From: DASUPK01 sp963800285
Lineage (GTDB): Bacteria > Actinomycetota > Thermoleophilia > Solirubrobacterales > 70-9
Reading direction: 5' to 3'
Assembly (NCBI GenBank): GCA_963800285.1
Contig: CAWDAL010000014.1
Span: 62,001-126,000 of the forward strand
DNA length: 64,000 nt
Shown here one piece after another: positions 1 through 8,946 of this stretch. Position numbers and translations under genes: made by a program. How positions within the stretch are numbered: position 1 is the stretch's first letter; every line of letters begins with the position of its first letter. Under the pieces are notes generated by a model that had not been told where the DNA came from, made no database searches, and saw only the letters and a list, made by a program, of their open reading frames with translations.

Positions 1-986
1 GGGTCCGCGCCAGCGACGGCACCAACCTGAGCAGCTACTCGAACATCGCCGGCGCCACCACCCCCACACCCGACACGCAGCCGCCGACGCAGCCGGGAAC
101 GCCGACCGCGAACGCGGTCAGCGCCAGCGAGGTAGACCTGGCCTGGGGGGCCTCGAGCGACAACGTCGGCGTCAGCGGCTACCAGCTCGAACGCTGCCAG
201 GGCAGCGGCTGCAGCAACTTCGCCCAGATCGCCACCCCCACCGGCACGAGCTACAAGGACACCGGCCTCAGCCCCTCCACTAGCTACAGCTACCGGGTCC
301 GCGCCAGCGACGCCACCGGCAACCTGAGCAGCTACTCGGACATCGTCGGCGCCAGCACCGCCGCCGCCCCGAACGGCCTGGTCGCGGCTTACGGCTTCGA
401 CGAGGGCTCGGGGACGACGGTCGCGGACGCGTCGGGGAACGGCAACGCGGGCACGATCACGGGGGCGACCTGGGCGGCGACCGGCAAATACGGCAAGGCG
501 CTGCAGTTCAACGGCACAAGCGCGCTCGTCACGGTCCCCGACGCGGCCTCACTGCACCTCTCGAGCGGGATGACGCTCGAGGCGTGGGTCAACCCCTCGG
601 CCGTCAACGCCAACTGGCGTGACGTGGTCTACAAGGGCAACGACAACTTCTACCTCGAGGCGACCTCGTCGAACGCCTCGCGGCCGGACGCGGGCATGAT
701 CGCCGGCGGCGGCTACGCCGATGCCTTCGGGACCGCCGCGCTCCCCGCCAACGGCTGGTCGCACCTGACCGAGACCTACGACGGCGCGGCCCTCCGCCTC
801 TACGTCAACGGCACTCAGGTCGCCTCGACGGCACACACCGGCACGATCGCCTCCTCCACCAACCCCCTACAGATCGGTGGCGACAGCATCTATGGGCAGT
901 TCTTCGCCGGCCTGATCGACGAGGTCCGCGTCTACAACGTCGCGCTCACCCCCGCCCAGATCCAGGCCGATCAGGCGACGCCGGTG
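1..986 (+). repeat. Copy A of 986-bp near-identical tandem repeat (FnIII-LamG)
   Basis: Bases 1-986 reappear at an offset of exactly 1221 bases, with only a handful of substitutions seen (for example near 84, 415 and 710). The copy may extend left of the window. It encodes FnIII plus LamG units of the surface protein. Confidence 0.9.
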
Positions 987-3900
987 AACAGCGGTCCGGA
1001 CACGCAGCCGCCGACGCAGCCGGGAACGCTGACGGCGACCGCGGTCAGCGGCGGCGAGGTCGACCTGGCCTGGGGGGCCTCGAGCGACAACGTCGGCGTC
1101 AGCGGCTACCAGCTCGAACGCTGCCAGGGCAGCGGCTGCAGCAACTTCGCCCAGATCGCCACCCCCACCGGCACGAGCTACAAGGACACCGGCGTCAGCC
1201 CCTCCACCAGCTACAGCTACCGGGTCCGCGCCAGCGACGGCACCAACCTGAGCAGCTACTCGAACATCGCCGGCGCCACCACCCCCACACCCGACACGCA
1301 GGCGCCGACGCAGCCGGGAACGCCGACCGCGAACGCGGTCAGCGCCAGCGAGGTAGACCTGGCCTGGGGGGCCTCGAGCGACAACGTCGGCGTCAGCGGC
1401 TACCAGCTCGAACGCTGCCAGGGCAGCGGCTGCAGCAACTTCGCCCAGATCGCCACCCCCACCGGCACGAGCTACAAGGACACCGGCCTCAGCCCCTCCA
1501 CTAGCTACAGCTACCGGGTCCGCGCCAGCGACGCCACCGGCAACCTGAGCAGCTACTCGGACATCGTCGGCGCCAGCACCGCCGCCGCCCCGAACGGCCT
1601 GGTCGCGGCTTACGGCTTCGACGAGGGCTCGGGGTCGACGGTCGCGGACGCGTCGGGGAACGGCAACGCGGGCACGATCACGGGGGCGACCTGGGCGGCG
1701 ACCGGCAAATACGGCAAGGCGCTGCAGTTCAACGGCACAAGCGCGCTCGTCACGGTCCCCGACGCGGCCTCACTGCACCTCTCGAGCGGGATGACGCTCG
1801 AGGCGTGGGTCAACCCCTCGGCCGTCAACGCCAACTGGCGTGACGTGGTCTACAAGGGCAACGACAACTTCTACCTCGAGGCGACCTCGTCGAACGCCTC
1901 GCGGCCGGACGCGGGCATGATCGCCGGCGGCAGCTACGCCGATGCCTTCGGGACCGCCGCGCTCCCCGCCAACGGCTGGTCGCACCTGACCGAGACCTAC
2001 GACGGCGCGGCCCTCCGCCTCTACGTCAACGGCACTCAGGTCGCCTCGACGGCACACACCGGCACGATCGCCTCCTCCACCAACCCCCTACAGATCGGTG
2101 GCGACAGCATCTATGGGCAGTTCTTCGCCGGCCTGATCGACGAGGTCCGCGTCTACAACGTCGCGCTCACCCCCGCCCAGATCCAGGCCGATCAGGCGAC
2201 GCCGGTGGGCCTCCCTTCCGCCCCGGGAACGCTGACGGCGAACGCGGTCAGCGGCGGCGAGGTCGACCTGGCCTGGGGGGCCTCGAGCGGCGGCAGCGGC
2301 GTCAGCGGCTACCAGCTCGAACGCTGCCAGGGCAGCGGCTGCAGCAACTTCGCCCAGATCGCCACCCCCACCGGCACGAGCTACAAGGACACCGGCGTCA
2401 GCCCCTCCACCAGCTACAGCTACCGGGTCCGCGCCAGCGACAGCTCGGGCAACGTCGGCCCCTACTCGAATGTGGCGACGGCGTCGACCGTCTTCACCGT
2501 CTCCCCCGGAACGGCGGTGCTCACGTTCACGCGCACGGCCCAGTTCACGGCCCAGGGCCCCGGCAGCGGGGGTGCGGCCTGGTCGGTCGACGGCGTCGCC
2601 GGCGGCAACGCCAGCGTCGGCACGATCACCGCCGGCGGCCTCTACACGCCTCCGAACAGCGTCGGCACCCATACCGTGACCGCAACCTCGGGGTCTCAAA
2701 CTGCAAGCGCGACCGTCTACGTGAGCAACGATCCGGGCGCGTTCACCTACCACAACGACACCCTGCGCACGGGCCAGGACCTGAACGAGACCGTGCTGAC
2801 CCCCGCGAACGTGAAGTCGGCCACCTTCGGCAAGCGGTTCAGCTACCCGCTCGACGGGCTGACGCTGGCCTCGCCGCTGTACGTCCAGAACGTGAACATC
2901 TCCGGCCAGGGCTTCCACAACCTGGTGATCGCGGCGACCGAACACGACAGCGTCTACGCCTTCGACGCCGACGGCCGCAGCGGCGCGCCGCTCTGGCACG
3001 ACAACTTCACCAACCCGGCCGCCGGCGTCACGACCGTGCCGGCCGCCGACACCGGCGAAACCGGCGACATCTCCAACGAGATCGGGATCACCGGGACACC
3101 GGTGATCGATCAGGCAACCGGCACGATCTACGTCGTCGCGAAGACCAAGGAAGTCAGCGGCGGCACGACCAGCTACGTGCAGCGCCTGCACGCGCTCGAC
3201 CTCAGCACCGGCGCCGAGAAGTTCGGCGGCCCGGTCGTGATCCAGGCGAGCGTGCCCGGCAGCGGCAACGGCTCCGCCGGTGGCACCCTCCCGTTCAACT
3301 CCCTCCGCCAGAACCAGCGCACAGCCGGACTGCTCGCAAACGGCGTCGTCTACTTCGGCTTCGCCAGCCACGGCGATCAAGAGCCGTTCCACGGCTGGGT
3401 GCTCGGCTACAACGCCTCGACGCTGCAACGGGTGCTGGTCTACTGCACCACCCCCAACGGCGATGACGGCGGCGTCTGGATGAATGGCGACGGGGTCGCC
3501 ACCGACTCCACAGGCAGCCTCTACTTCATCAGCGGCGACGGGCTGATGGACGCCGACAGCGGCGGATCCGACTACGGCGACTCGTTCATCAGGCTCTCGC
3601 CGAACGGGACCGTGCAGGACTACTTCTCCCCCAGCGTCCAGAGCACACTCGACAACGGGAACCTCGACCTCGGCTCCGGCGGGGTGCTGCTGCTCCCCGA
3701 CCAGAGCGGCGCCCACCCACACGAAATGGTCAGCGCCGGCAAGAACGGCAGCGTCTACCTCGTCGACCGCGACAACATGGGCGGCTACCACAGCGGCAGC
3801 GACCAGATCGTCCAGAGCCTCACCAACATCTTCGCCAACAACCTCGGCATAGAAGGAGGCAACTTCAGCTCACCCGTCTACTGGAACGGCTCCGTCTACT

Positions 3901-4256
3901 TCGCCCCTGTCGCCGGCCCCGTCCAGGCCTTCGCGCTCAGCAACGGCCTCCTCACCACCACGCCGACCTCGAAAACCGCCCAGACCTACAACGGGCGCGG
4001 CGGCACGATGGCGATCTCCGCGAACGGCAGCAACAACGGCATCCTCTGGACACTCCAAACCAGCGGAGCCGGCGCTCCCGGAACCCTCCACGCCTACAAC
4101 GCAACCGACCTGACCAAAGAGCTCTACAACAGCGACCAAGCCGGCACCCGCGACACCCTCGACGAATGGGACAAATTCAGCACCCCCGTCATCGCAAATG
4201 GCGAAGTCCTCGTCACCTCAGCCTCCCAACTGACCATCTACGGCCTACTGCCCTAG
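1..4256 (+). CDS. Secreted LamG/FnIII repeat protein with C-terminal beta-propeller (5' partial)
   Basis: The frame is already open at base 3, so the true start lies upstream. Domains in order: end of one fibronectin type III domain (to about 60), FnIII (about 90-350), LamG/concanavalin-like domain (about 370-980), two FnIII (1009-1570), a second LamG (1590-2200), FnIII (2220-2490), an Ig-like Big_2-type domain (2495-2730), then a PQQ-like beta-propeller to the stop. FnIII signatures are the repeated YQLERC and SYSYRVRASD blocks. The propeller part has blade-like phrases such as YAFDADG and VYLVDRDN. The families bind carbohydrate or protein at the cell surface; the propeller's substrate is unknown. 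FnIII and LamG units are almost identical, pointing to recent internal duplication. It lies beside a secreted hydrolase and the polysaccharide locus, so an extracellular matrix role is plausible but inferred. Confidence 0.85.
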   Translation, partial: VRASDGTNLSSYSNIAGATTPTPDTQPPTQPGTPTANAVSASEVDLAWGASSDNVGVSGYQLERCQGSGCSNFAQIATPTGTSYKDTGLSPSTSYSYRVRASDATGNLSSYSDIVGASTAAAPNGLVAAYGFDEGSGTTVADASGNGNAGTITGATWAATGKYGKALQFNGTSALVTVPDAASLHLSSGMTLEAWVNPSAVNANWRDVVYKGNDNFYLEATSSNASRPDAGMIAGGGYADAFGTAALPANGWSHLTETYDGAALRLYVNGTQVASTAHTGTIASSTNPLQIGGDSIYGQFFAGLIDEVRVYNVALTPAQIQADQATPVNSGPDTQPPTQPGTLTATAVSGGEVDLAWGASSDNVGVSGYQLERCQGSGCSNFAQIATPTGTSYKDTGVSPSTSYSYRVRASDGTNLSSYSNIAGATTPTPDTQAPTQPGTPTANAVSASEVDLAWGASSDNVGVSGYQLERCQGSGCSNFAQIATPTGTSYKDTGLSPSTSYSYRVRASDATGNLSSYSDIVGASTAAAPNGLVAAYGFDEGSGSTVADASGNGNAGTITGATWAATGKYGKALQFNGTSALVTVPDAASLHLSSGMTLEAWVNPSAVNANWRDVVYKGNDNFYLEATSSNASRPDAGMIAGGSYADAFGTAALPANGWSHLTETYDGAALRLYVNGTQVASTAHTGTIASSTNPLQIGGDSIYGQFFAGLIDEVRVYNVALTPAQIQADQATPVGLPSAPGTLTANAVSGGEVDLAWGASSGGSGVSGYQLERCQGSGCSNFAQIATPTGTSYKDTGVSPSTSYSYRVRASDSSGNVGPYSNVATASTVFTVSPGTAVLTFTRTAQFTAQGPGSGGAAWSVDGVAGGNASVGTITAGGLYTPPNSVGTHTVTATSGSQTASATVYVSNDPGAFTYHNDTLRTGQDLNETVLTPANVKSATFGKRFSYPLDGLTLASPLYVQNVNISGQGFHNLVIAATEHDSVYAFDADGRSGAPLWHDNFTNPAAGVTTVPAADTGETGDISNEIGITGTPVIDQATGTIYVVAKTKEVSGGTTSYVQRLHALDLSTGAEKFGGPVVIQASVPGSGNGSAGGTLPFNSLRQNQRTAGLLANGVVYFGFASHGDQEPFHGWVLGYNASTLQRVLVYCTTPNGDDGGVWMNGDGVATDSTGSLYFISGDGLMDADSGGSDYGDSFIRLSPNGTVQDYFSPSVQSTLDNGNLDLGSGGVLLLPDQSGAHPHEMVSAGKNGSVYLVDRDNMGGYHSGSDQIVQSLTNIFANNLGIEGGNFSSPVYWNGSVYFAPVAGPVQAFALSNGLLTTTPTSKTAQTYNGRGGTMAISANGSNNGILWTLQTSGAGAPGTLHAYNATDLTKELYNSDQAGTRDTLDEWDKFSTPVIANGEVLVTSASQLTIYGLLP
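1222..2207 (+). repeat. Copy B of 986-bp near-identical tandem repeat (FnIII-LamG)
   Basis: This is the second copy. Identity stops abruptly after the ACGCCGGTG ending at 986 and 2207. Between the copies (987-1221) is one further FnIII unit that itself resembles the others, so the gene has nested repeats in frame. Confidence 0.9.
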
Positions 4257-4406
4257 CCAGTGGTTGACATCTACCCGCGCAGGAGAAGAGCTCAACCCAC
4301 TTGTGAGCAGTTCCCCGGATGGCGGGAAGCGGCGGATCTCTGATCGGACTCGACACCGCACTGAGTCGTAGGGAAGCCCGGACAGTTGAGCAAAGGAGAC
4401 GGTCTC

Positions 4407-5066
4407 ATGCTACGTAGTTGTTCGCGACTATCGGCCGTCGCGGTGATCGTGGCTGCCGGACTCGTCGTAGCGGCCTGCGGCAGCAGTTCGAGCAGCAGCA
4501 GGGACTCGAGCAGCGGCACCGCGGCAACCAGCGATGCGAGCTCGAGCACGTCGGCCACGACCACGTACGCTCCAGCTTCGGCGACGGTTATCGGTAAGAG
4601 AACCGACGTCGTCGTCAATCCTGCGGTATCGGCGGCCTTCAAGCATGCCGGCATCACCGTCACTGCTGTCGCTCCAGCAACCGGCAAGACGACGCTGGTC
4701 TTCCCGGTCAGCGCCGGCCAGATCGTTGTGGCGACGCTTGTCGGAACCGTTGATCACACCGGGGGGCTGACCTTCAGCCACATCGGCAAGAGCGTCACGC
4801 TTACCAACTTCGTCGTCAATACGAGCACGAAGCAACTCACGGCGACCGTCGGCGGGCAGTCGATGCCGATCTTCGACCTGAATCTCGCTGCGCTCAAGCG
4901 CGCCAACGGCGGACACCGCACCGTCGTCGCGAGCAACGTCAAGCTAACCGTAACCTCCCAGGCGGCTATCGCGCTGAACAACGGCCTCGGCGTGAGCACA
5001 TTCAAGGGCGGGATGAACTTCGGCATCGCGGCGCTAACCGTCGCGTATGCCCGCGGGCACCGATAA
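4407..5066 (+). CDS. Putative lipoprotein of unknown function
   Basis: I do not recognise a family. The start is the ATG at 4407, eight bases after an AAAGGAG ribosome-binding site; an in-frame TTG at 4386 is less likely. Residues 8-23 are a hydrophobic signal segment ending in a lipobox with Cys24 (VAAC), followed by a Ser/Thr-rich spacer to about residue 55. The remaining roughly 160 residues are beta-rich (alternating Val/Thr stretches) without obvious catalytic motifs. It should be lipid-anchored outside the membrane. It stands alone between the LamG protein and a response regulator, in the same direction as both. Confidence 0.75.
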   Translation: MLRSCSRLSAVAVIVAAGLVVAACGSSSSSSRDSSSGTAATSDASSSTSATTTYAPASATVIGKRTDVVVNPAVSAAFKHAGITVTAVAPATGKTTLVFPVSAGQIVVATLVGTVDHTGGLTFSHIGKSVTLTNFVVNTSTKQLTATVGGQSMPIFDLNLAALKRANGGHRTVVASNVKLTVTSQAAIALNNGLGVSTFKGGMNFGIAALTVAYARGHR

Positions 5067-5422
5067 GCGTCGTCGCGACGAAAGTAAGTGAACTTGACCC
5101 GTTTACAGAAAACCACCGTTGCGAACGGCGATTCGAGCAGGCTAGTGTCCAACCGGCCCAAGCTCGGGAACGGACCCGGCGCTCGGCTCAGGCAAGTCCA
5201 TGGGAAGCGCAGGCGAGGATGGGGCCATCCGGGGCCCAAACCGCGGGCAAAACCAGGTTGCGCGCAGTCGAAGTCGACCCGCAACTCACGGGCAGCCGGG
5301 GACGCAGGGTGGGTACTTCCGGGGATTGACTTTCTGGCCGCACGCGGCGAGACTCCGGCAATGAACCCCAGGGAGGGCTTGAGGGTCGGAAGGGAGGACG
5401 CGTTGCAGTCGTTGATTTCTCG
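5067..5422. other. Intergenic region, 356 bp
   Basis: No convincing gene is seen. It holds a 12-bp perfect palindrome (TCGTCGCGACGA, 5070-5081) just after the lipoprotein stop, and several G/C-rich self-complementary stretches around 5215-5330. It probably contains the promoter of the response regulator downstream. Confidence 0.4.
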
Positions 5423-6103
5423 ATGGCTAAGGCCACAGCATCCGCCCGGCTGAGCGTGGCTGAGCCCGGGCCCGCCATTGTCCTGATCGAAGACGAGCCG
5501 GTGACGCGGACCGCGCTACGTCGACTGCTCGAGGGTGCCGGCTTCGAGGTGAGGGCGGAAGCCGCAGACGCCGACACCGCGATCGAGGTAAGTGTGCGCG
5601 AGCGGCCCCGGCTCTGCCTCGTGGATCTCTACATGCCCGGGGGCGGGGTCCGAGTCGTGCGCGAGGTCTGCCGGCGGGCTCCGGAGGCGCTGGTGGTGGT
5701 GCTGACGGCCTCCTCTGATCGCGACGACCTGGTCGATGCGATCCGGGCGGGTGCCTCCGGTTACCTGGTCAAGAGCATGGACCCGGACCGGATCGCGCCT
5801 GCACTCCGCGGAGTGCTAGCCGGCGAAGCCGCGATTCCCCGCTTCCTGGTGGCTGAGCTGGTCCGAGACCTGCAGACGCTGGGCCGGCAGCGCGTAGTCG
5901 CGGGTCGGCACGGCCGTGCCGACCTGACCAGCCGCGAGTGGGAGATCCTGGGCCTGATGTGCGACGGGCTGAGCGGGCCCCGCATCGCCGAGCGGTTGTA
6001 CATCTCCCCGGTCACAGTGCGCCGTCACAGCGCGGAGGTCGTGCGCAAGCTCGGAGTCCGCGATCGCGGCGAGGCGATCGCACTGGTCCAGGAGCACTCC
6101 TAG
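5423..6103 (+). CDS. NarL/FixJ-family response regulator
   Basis: A 226-residue two-domain regulator. The receiver domain (about 18-135) has the acidic pocket E23-D24-E25, the phospho-acceptor D68 in CLVDLYMPG, T95 and K117. A LuxR-type helix-turn-helix covers about 168-213 (LTSREWEIL...ISPVTVRRH). It should bind DNA after phosphorylation by a sensor kinase, but no kinase gene is adjacent. The C-terminal helix has VTVRRHSAEVVRKLGV in place of the usual VKTHV variant, which is within family variation. ATG 5423 lacks a clear ribosome-binding site; GTG 5456 would still keep the whole receiver. It precedes the polysaccharide locus and may control it (inference). Confidence 0.85.
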   Translation: MAKATASARLSVAEPGPAIVLIEDEPVTRTALRRLLEGAGFEVRAEAADADTAIEVSVRERPRLCLVDLYMPGGGVRVVREVCRRAPEALVVVLTASSDRDDLVDAIRAGASGYLVKSMDPDRIAPALRGVLAGEAAIPRFLVAELVRDLQTLGRQRVVAGRHGRADLTSREWEILGLMCDGLSGPRIAERLYISPVTVRRHSAEVVRKLGVRDRGEAIALVQEHS

Positions 6104-6241
6104 AGCGAAGGGTGTGTTACCCGACCGGAAGCGGATCCCTCACCACCCGACGGTCGACGTGCGTCGCTCTCCTCCTGATGTTCGCGGCGACGGCGTCGGC
6201 GACTCACGCCTCCACCGCGCGCCCGGCAAGGGCTCCAGCAC

Positions 6242-7744
6242 TTGTGCCGGGTGGACGGCGGTGCGAATTACTACGCGAGGTTCTCGCATGGACTCCCGGC
6301 GAGCCGGTCGTACTTCCCGATCGGCGTCTGGGGAGCGTATGCCCAAGATCAGGCGAACATCGACCAGGACAAGGCTGTCGGCTACAACCTCTACGTCTGG
6401 GACGCCGACACCCCCTCCGCCAGTGAGTTGAGCAGACTCGCGGCCAACAAGATGAAGGCGCTGTTCACCTCGGACTGGTATGGCAGCTCGGGGTTGAGTA
6501 GCGCCTCAGCCAACGCCGGCTACGTGCTCGAGGACGAAGCGGACGGGCGTTTCGGCCTTCCCGAGGGATTTACGGTGATGCAACAAGACAATGCAGCAGC
6601 TCCTAACGACGGCCAGATGCGCTACGCCAACTACACCAAGAACGTCCTGATCTGGTACAGCGATGCCGATGCGGCTCGCTTCGTCAACGAGTTCCAGCAG
6701 GTCGTCTCGTCGGACTTCTATTGGTTTACCGACCCCTACCAGGTGCCGACGATGGAAGCACCGGACTGGCTTCCGGAGGCTGGTCAGACAATCACTACCC
6801 CGCAGATCCGACGGGCCGCCAACTACGGCTACCAGATCGACAGAATGCGTCAGCTTGACGCGCTCGACGGCAAGCGCCAGCCCATCTGGGGTTTTGTCGA
6901 GGAGGGCTGGCCGTTCACACAGACTGCGGCAGAGGGGGCACGCGCAATCACACCCCCTGAGATGCGGGCGGCCGTCTGGCAGTCGATCATTGCCGGAGCC
7001 CGGGGGATCGTCTACTTCAACCACTCCTTTGGGGGCCCCTGCCTGACGCATCACATAAACCGTGATCCCTGCTACCGCGCGATCCAGGCCGAACTGACCC
7101 GGACCAACTCGCAGATCACACAGCTCGCCCCGGTGCTCAACTCTCCGACGGTCAGCTCCGGCTGGTCCCAGGGAGCCGGGACGACCGCGATGGTGAAGTG
7201 GGGGACGGTTAAGAAGGCCGCCGGGAAGAGATGCAAATCAAAGAAGTCAAAGAAGTCAAAGAAGAAATGCAAGAAGGCGAAGGGCAAGAAGGCCGCCGGG
7301 AAGAGATGCAAGTCAAAGAAGAAATGCAAGAAGGCGAAGGTGCACCTGTACGTGTTTGCCGGCTCCGCGGGATCGTCCGTAGAAGGGAAGTTCTCGCTGC
7401 CTTGCGTTGACGACGCCAAAGCAGCGGTCGTGGGCGAGAACCGCACCGTTCCGGTCCGGAACGGATCCTTCAGAGACTATTTCGTCGATGGGAACGCCAT
7501 CCACATCTACCGAGTCGATGCGCGATCCCGATGCGGCCCACCGCGCCGAGGCACAGTCACCCCTGTTGTTCTGCCCCGCGGCGACGGCCCCGCGAGACCT
7601 TCTCGGATTAGCGTCTTCCGGGTGATCACCGCCGTCCTGTTGATCGCCATCCTCGCCTCCTTCCGCATCGCGCATCAGCCCAGGCGGGCGCCCCGGTGGT
7701 CCGGGAAACGCCCGAAGCCAGCCCGTCACCTCAGGATGCGTTGA
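6242..7744 (+). CDS. Secreted glycoside hydrolase-like protein with Lys-rich insert (5' frameshift)
   Basis: About the first 310 residues look like a TIM-barrel sugar-hydrolase relative: SYFPIGVWG near the start, YVLEDEADG, WGFVEEGWPF, and GARGIVYFNHSFGG, with acidic residues in suitable places. No family is assigned with certainty. A Lys/Cys-rich block interrupts the C-terminal part, followed by a beta-rich stretch and a terminal membrane-like segment (VITAVLLIAILASF). A good signal peptide (VALLLMFAATASA) lies upstream in a different frame, starting at GTG 6112, so the natural gene probably runs 6112-7744 with one base lost or gained near 6200-6245. The TTG at 6242 is then only the start of the open frame. 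It sits beside the surface-protein genes and faces the polysaccharide locus. Confidence 0.65.
   Translation: MCRVDGGANYYARFSHGLPASRSYFPIGVWGAYAQDQANIDQDKAVGYNLYVWDADTPSASELSRLAANKMKALFTSDWYGSSGLSSASANAGYVLEDEADGRFGLPEGFTVMQQDNAAAPNDGQMRYANYTKNVLIWYSDADAARFVNEFQQVVSSDFYWFTDPYQVPTMEAPDWLPEAGQTITTPQIRRAANYGYQIDRMRQLDALDGKRQPIWGFVEEGWPFTQTAAEGARAITPPEMRAAVWQSIIAGARGIVYFNHSFGGPCLTHHINRDPCYRAIQAELTRTNSQITQLAPVLNSPTVSSGWSQGAGTTAMVKWGTVKKAAGKRCKSKKSKKSKKKCKKAKGKKAAGKRCKSKKKCKKAKVHLYVFAGSAGSSVEGKFSLPCVDDAKAAVVGENRTVPVRNGSFRDYFVDGNAIHIYRVDARSRCGPPRRGTVTPVVLPRGDGPARPSRISVFRVITAVLLIAILASFRIAHQPRRAPRWSGKRPKPARHLRMR
7211..7340 (+). repeat. Lys/Cys-rich low-complexity coding repeat
   Basis: Two identical 26-base units (7211-7236 and 7286-7311) and further AAGAAG/TGCAAG repeats encode a KKAAGKRCKSKK-type tract of about 43 residues carrying four cysteines. 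It sits inside the hydrolase-like protein and differs sharply in composition from the rest of it. Confidence 0.85.
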
Positions 7745-7798
7745 CCGGCCCGGCTCGGCGCAGCGCGCTACAGCATCAGGTGGCGCTTGCCGGCAGTG

Positions 7799-8077
7799 TC
7801 AGCCTCTACGAGCAGTCCCGTCATTCAAGTTGCAGTGCTTGATCGCGGTCATGGATTTGGGCACGCCCGCGATGCGCTGCCAAACGATCTCGACGTGCGG
7901 GAAATATCGGCGCATCTCCGCAGCACCTCGGGGGCCATGGCCCTCGGAGCCGGCTGTCGACCTGGTGTTCTCCAACAGCCTTATCGAGACGTGACGCCGT
8001 ATCTGCCTCCAACGTCCCCGTCGCATCCGCTCTGCCAAAGAGTTGTCCTCGTCAACCAGTAGCTCGCGGGCACCCAT
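7799..8077 (-). CDS. Possible C-terminal fragment or small protein, 92 aa
   Basis: An open frame just downstream of the chain-length regulator gene, on the same strand, 27 bases after its stop. The protein has a basic amphipathic middle (LAERMRRGRWRQIRRHVSIRLL) and ends with a phrase resembling the tail of some class I methyltransferases (RYFPHVEIVWQRIAGVPKSMTAIK). Codon use is only moderately like neighbouring genes. It may be the tail of a truncated gene whose front is lost. The rest of 7745-8104 holds nothing else I can support. Confidence 0.35.
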   Translation of the reverse strand: MGARELLVDEDNSLAERMRRGRWRQIRRHVSIRLLENTRSTAGSEGHGPRGAAEMRRYFPHVEIVWQRIAGVPKSMTAIKHCNLNDGTARRG

Positions 8078-8104
8078 CTCGGGTTACCTGTTGCCGATCA
8101 TGGC

Positions 8105-8944
8105 TCACGCTCTGGTGCCTGCTTTACGGCGGCGCCGCCGCTTGTGCGGTGGCGGATTGTTTGTGGCGGTGCGCGCCACCGCATCTTCGTTTCCGTCTTC
8201 CCAAGGCACCTCTTTCTTATGCGATGACCCGTTGTTGGTCGCGCTGCCCTCGATCGAATCTCCCTCGGTGTCCCTCTTGGGCAGGTTGCGCTTGCTGAGC
8301 TCGGCCCGCAGGGTCTCCAGCGCCTCGCCTGCCGAAACGGCCAGCAGAAGCAGAATCGCGCCGAGCACGAGCACGCCGACGAGCGGCCGAATCTTGCCGG
8401 ATATCTGCTGCTGCGGGCTATCGGGTGCCACGACCTGTTGCGCCTTGATCATGTAGTGGGGGTCGACGCCCTGAGTCGCCTGAATGCGGTCGAGCTGGCG
8501 AATAAGGGCCGCGCCCACCAGCTCGGCGGTGTGTACGGCGCCTTGCGGTGTGGAGCCCACTCCGGTGATCTCCACGACCGAGCTCGAGTAACCGAGCTGA
8601 AGGTCGGGGGACACCGTGTAACCGGGATCCGCGCCCGCTTTCACCAATTCCTGGCTCGCCGTAGCGCTGCTCAGGCTGTTGGACAACAGGCTGACGATCG
8701 CCGACTGGTCCGAGAAGCGGGTGTAAGGGTTGTCCGGGTTGATGCGAGCCAACTTCGGGTCCCGTGCGATCGCATCCGCCGTCGGCGGAGGTGGAGGATT
8801 GATCAGGATGTAGCTGGACGAGACCTTGTATTCCGGGGCCTTGACGGCCACGACGTAGAAGGACCCAAGCAGGGTGAGGGCGATGACCGGCAACGTGACG
8901 AGCCGGTAGCGCCAAATCTTCCGCGCGATGAGCAGTAGTGCCAT
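8105..8944 (-). CDS. Polysaccharide chain-length determinant (Wzz-like)
   Basis: A 279-residue membrane protein with one hydrophobic segment near the N-terminus (about 15-34), a roughly 145-residue extracytoplasmic region containing SSSYILINPPPPP, and a second membrane segment (about 184-204) followed by a charged, Arg-rich cytoplasmic tail. This is the layout of Wzz/polysaccharide copolymerase proteins, which set chain length with the polymerase. It has no C-terminal Walker-type kinase domain, so it is not the BY-kinase fusion. It starts two bases after the stop of the upstream ligase/polymerase gene, indicating one operon. The polybasic tail (HKRRRRRRK) is unusual. Confidence 0.8.
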   Translation of the reverse strand: MALLLIARKIWRYRLVTLPVIALTLLGSFYVVAVKAPEYKVSSSYILINPPPPPTADAIARDPKLARINPDNPYTRFSDQSAIVSLLSNSLSSATASQELVKAGADPGYTVSPDLQLGYSSSVVEITGVGSTPQGAVHTAELVGAALIRQLDRIQATQGVDPHYMIKAQQVVAPDSPQQQISGKIRPLVGVLVLGAILLLLAVSAGEALETLRAELSKRNLPKRDTEGDSIEGSATNNGSSHKKEVPWEDGNEDAVARTATNNPPPHKRRRRRKAGTRA

Positions 8945-8946
8945 CT

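Noticed and set aside
1..2500. Direct repeats as a CRISPR array
   Set aside because: Repeats are hundreds of bases long, in frame and coding; there are no unique spacers or cas genes.
2088..3791. Long open frame antisense to the LamG/propeller gene
   Set aside because: High-GC shadow: composition is Val/Ala/Gly/Asp-rich without motifs, and the opposite strand encodes clear domains.
5160..5340. Possible c-di-GMP (GEMM) riboswitch before the response regulator
   Set aside because: GGGCAAAACC and GGGGACGCAGGG resemble parts of the motif, but the spacing and the closing helices do not fit.
5088..5453. 121-codon frame upstream of the response regulator
   Set aside because: No ribosome-binding site, low-complexity basic protein, and overlap with the better-supported regulator.
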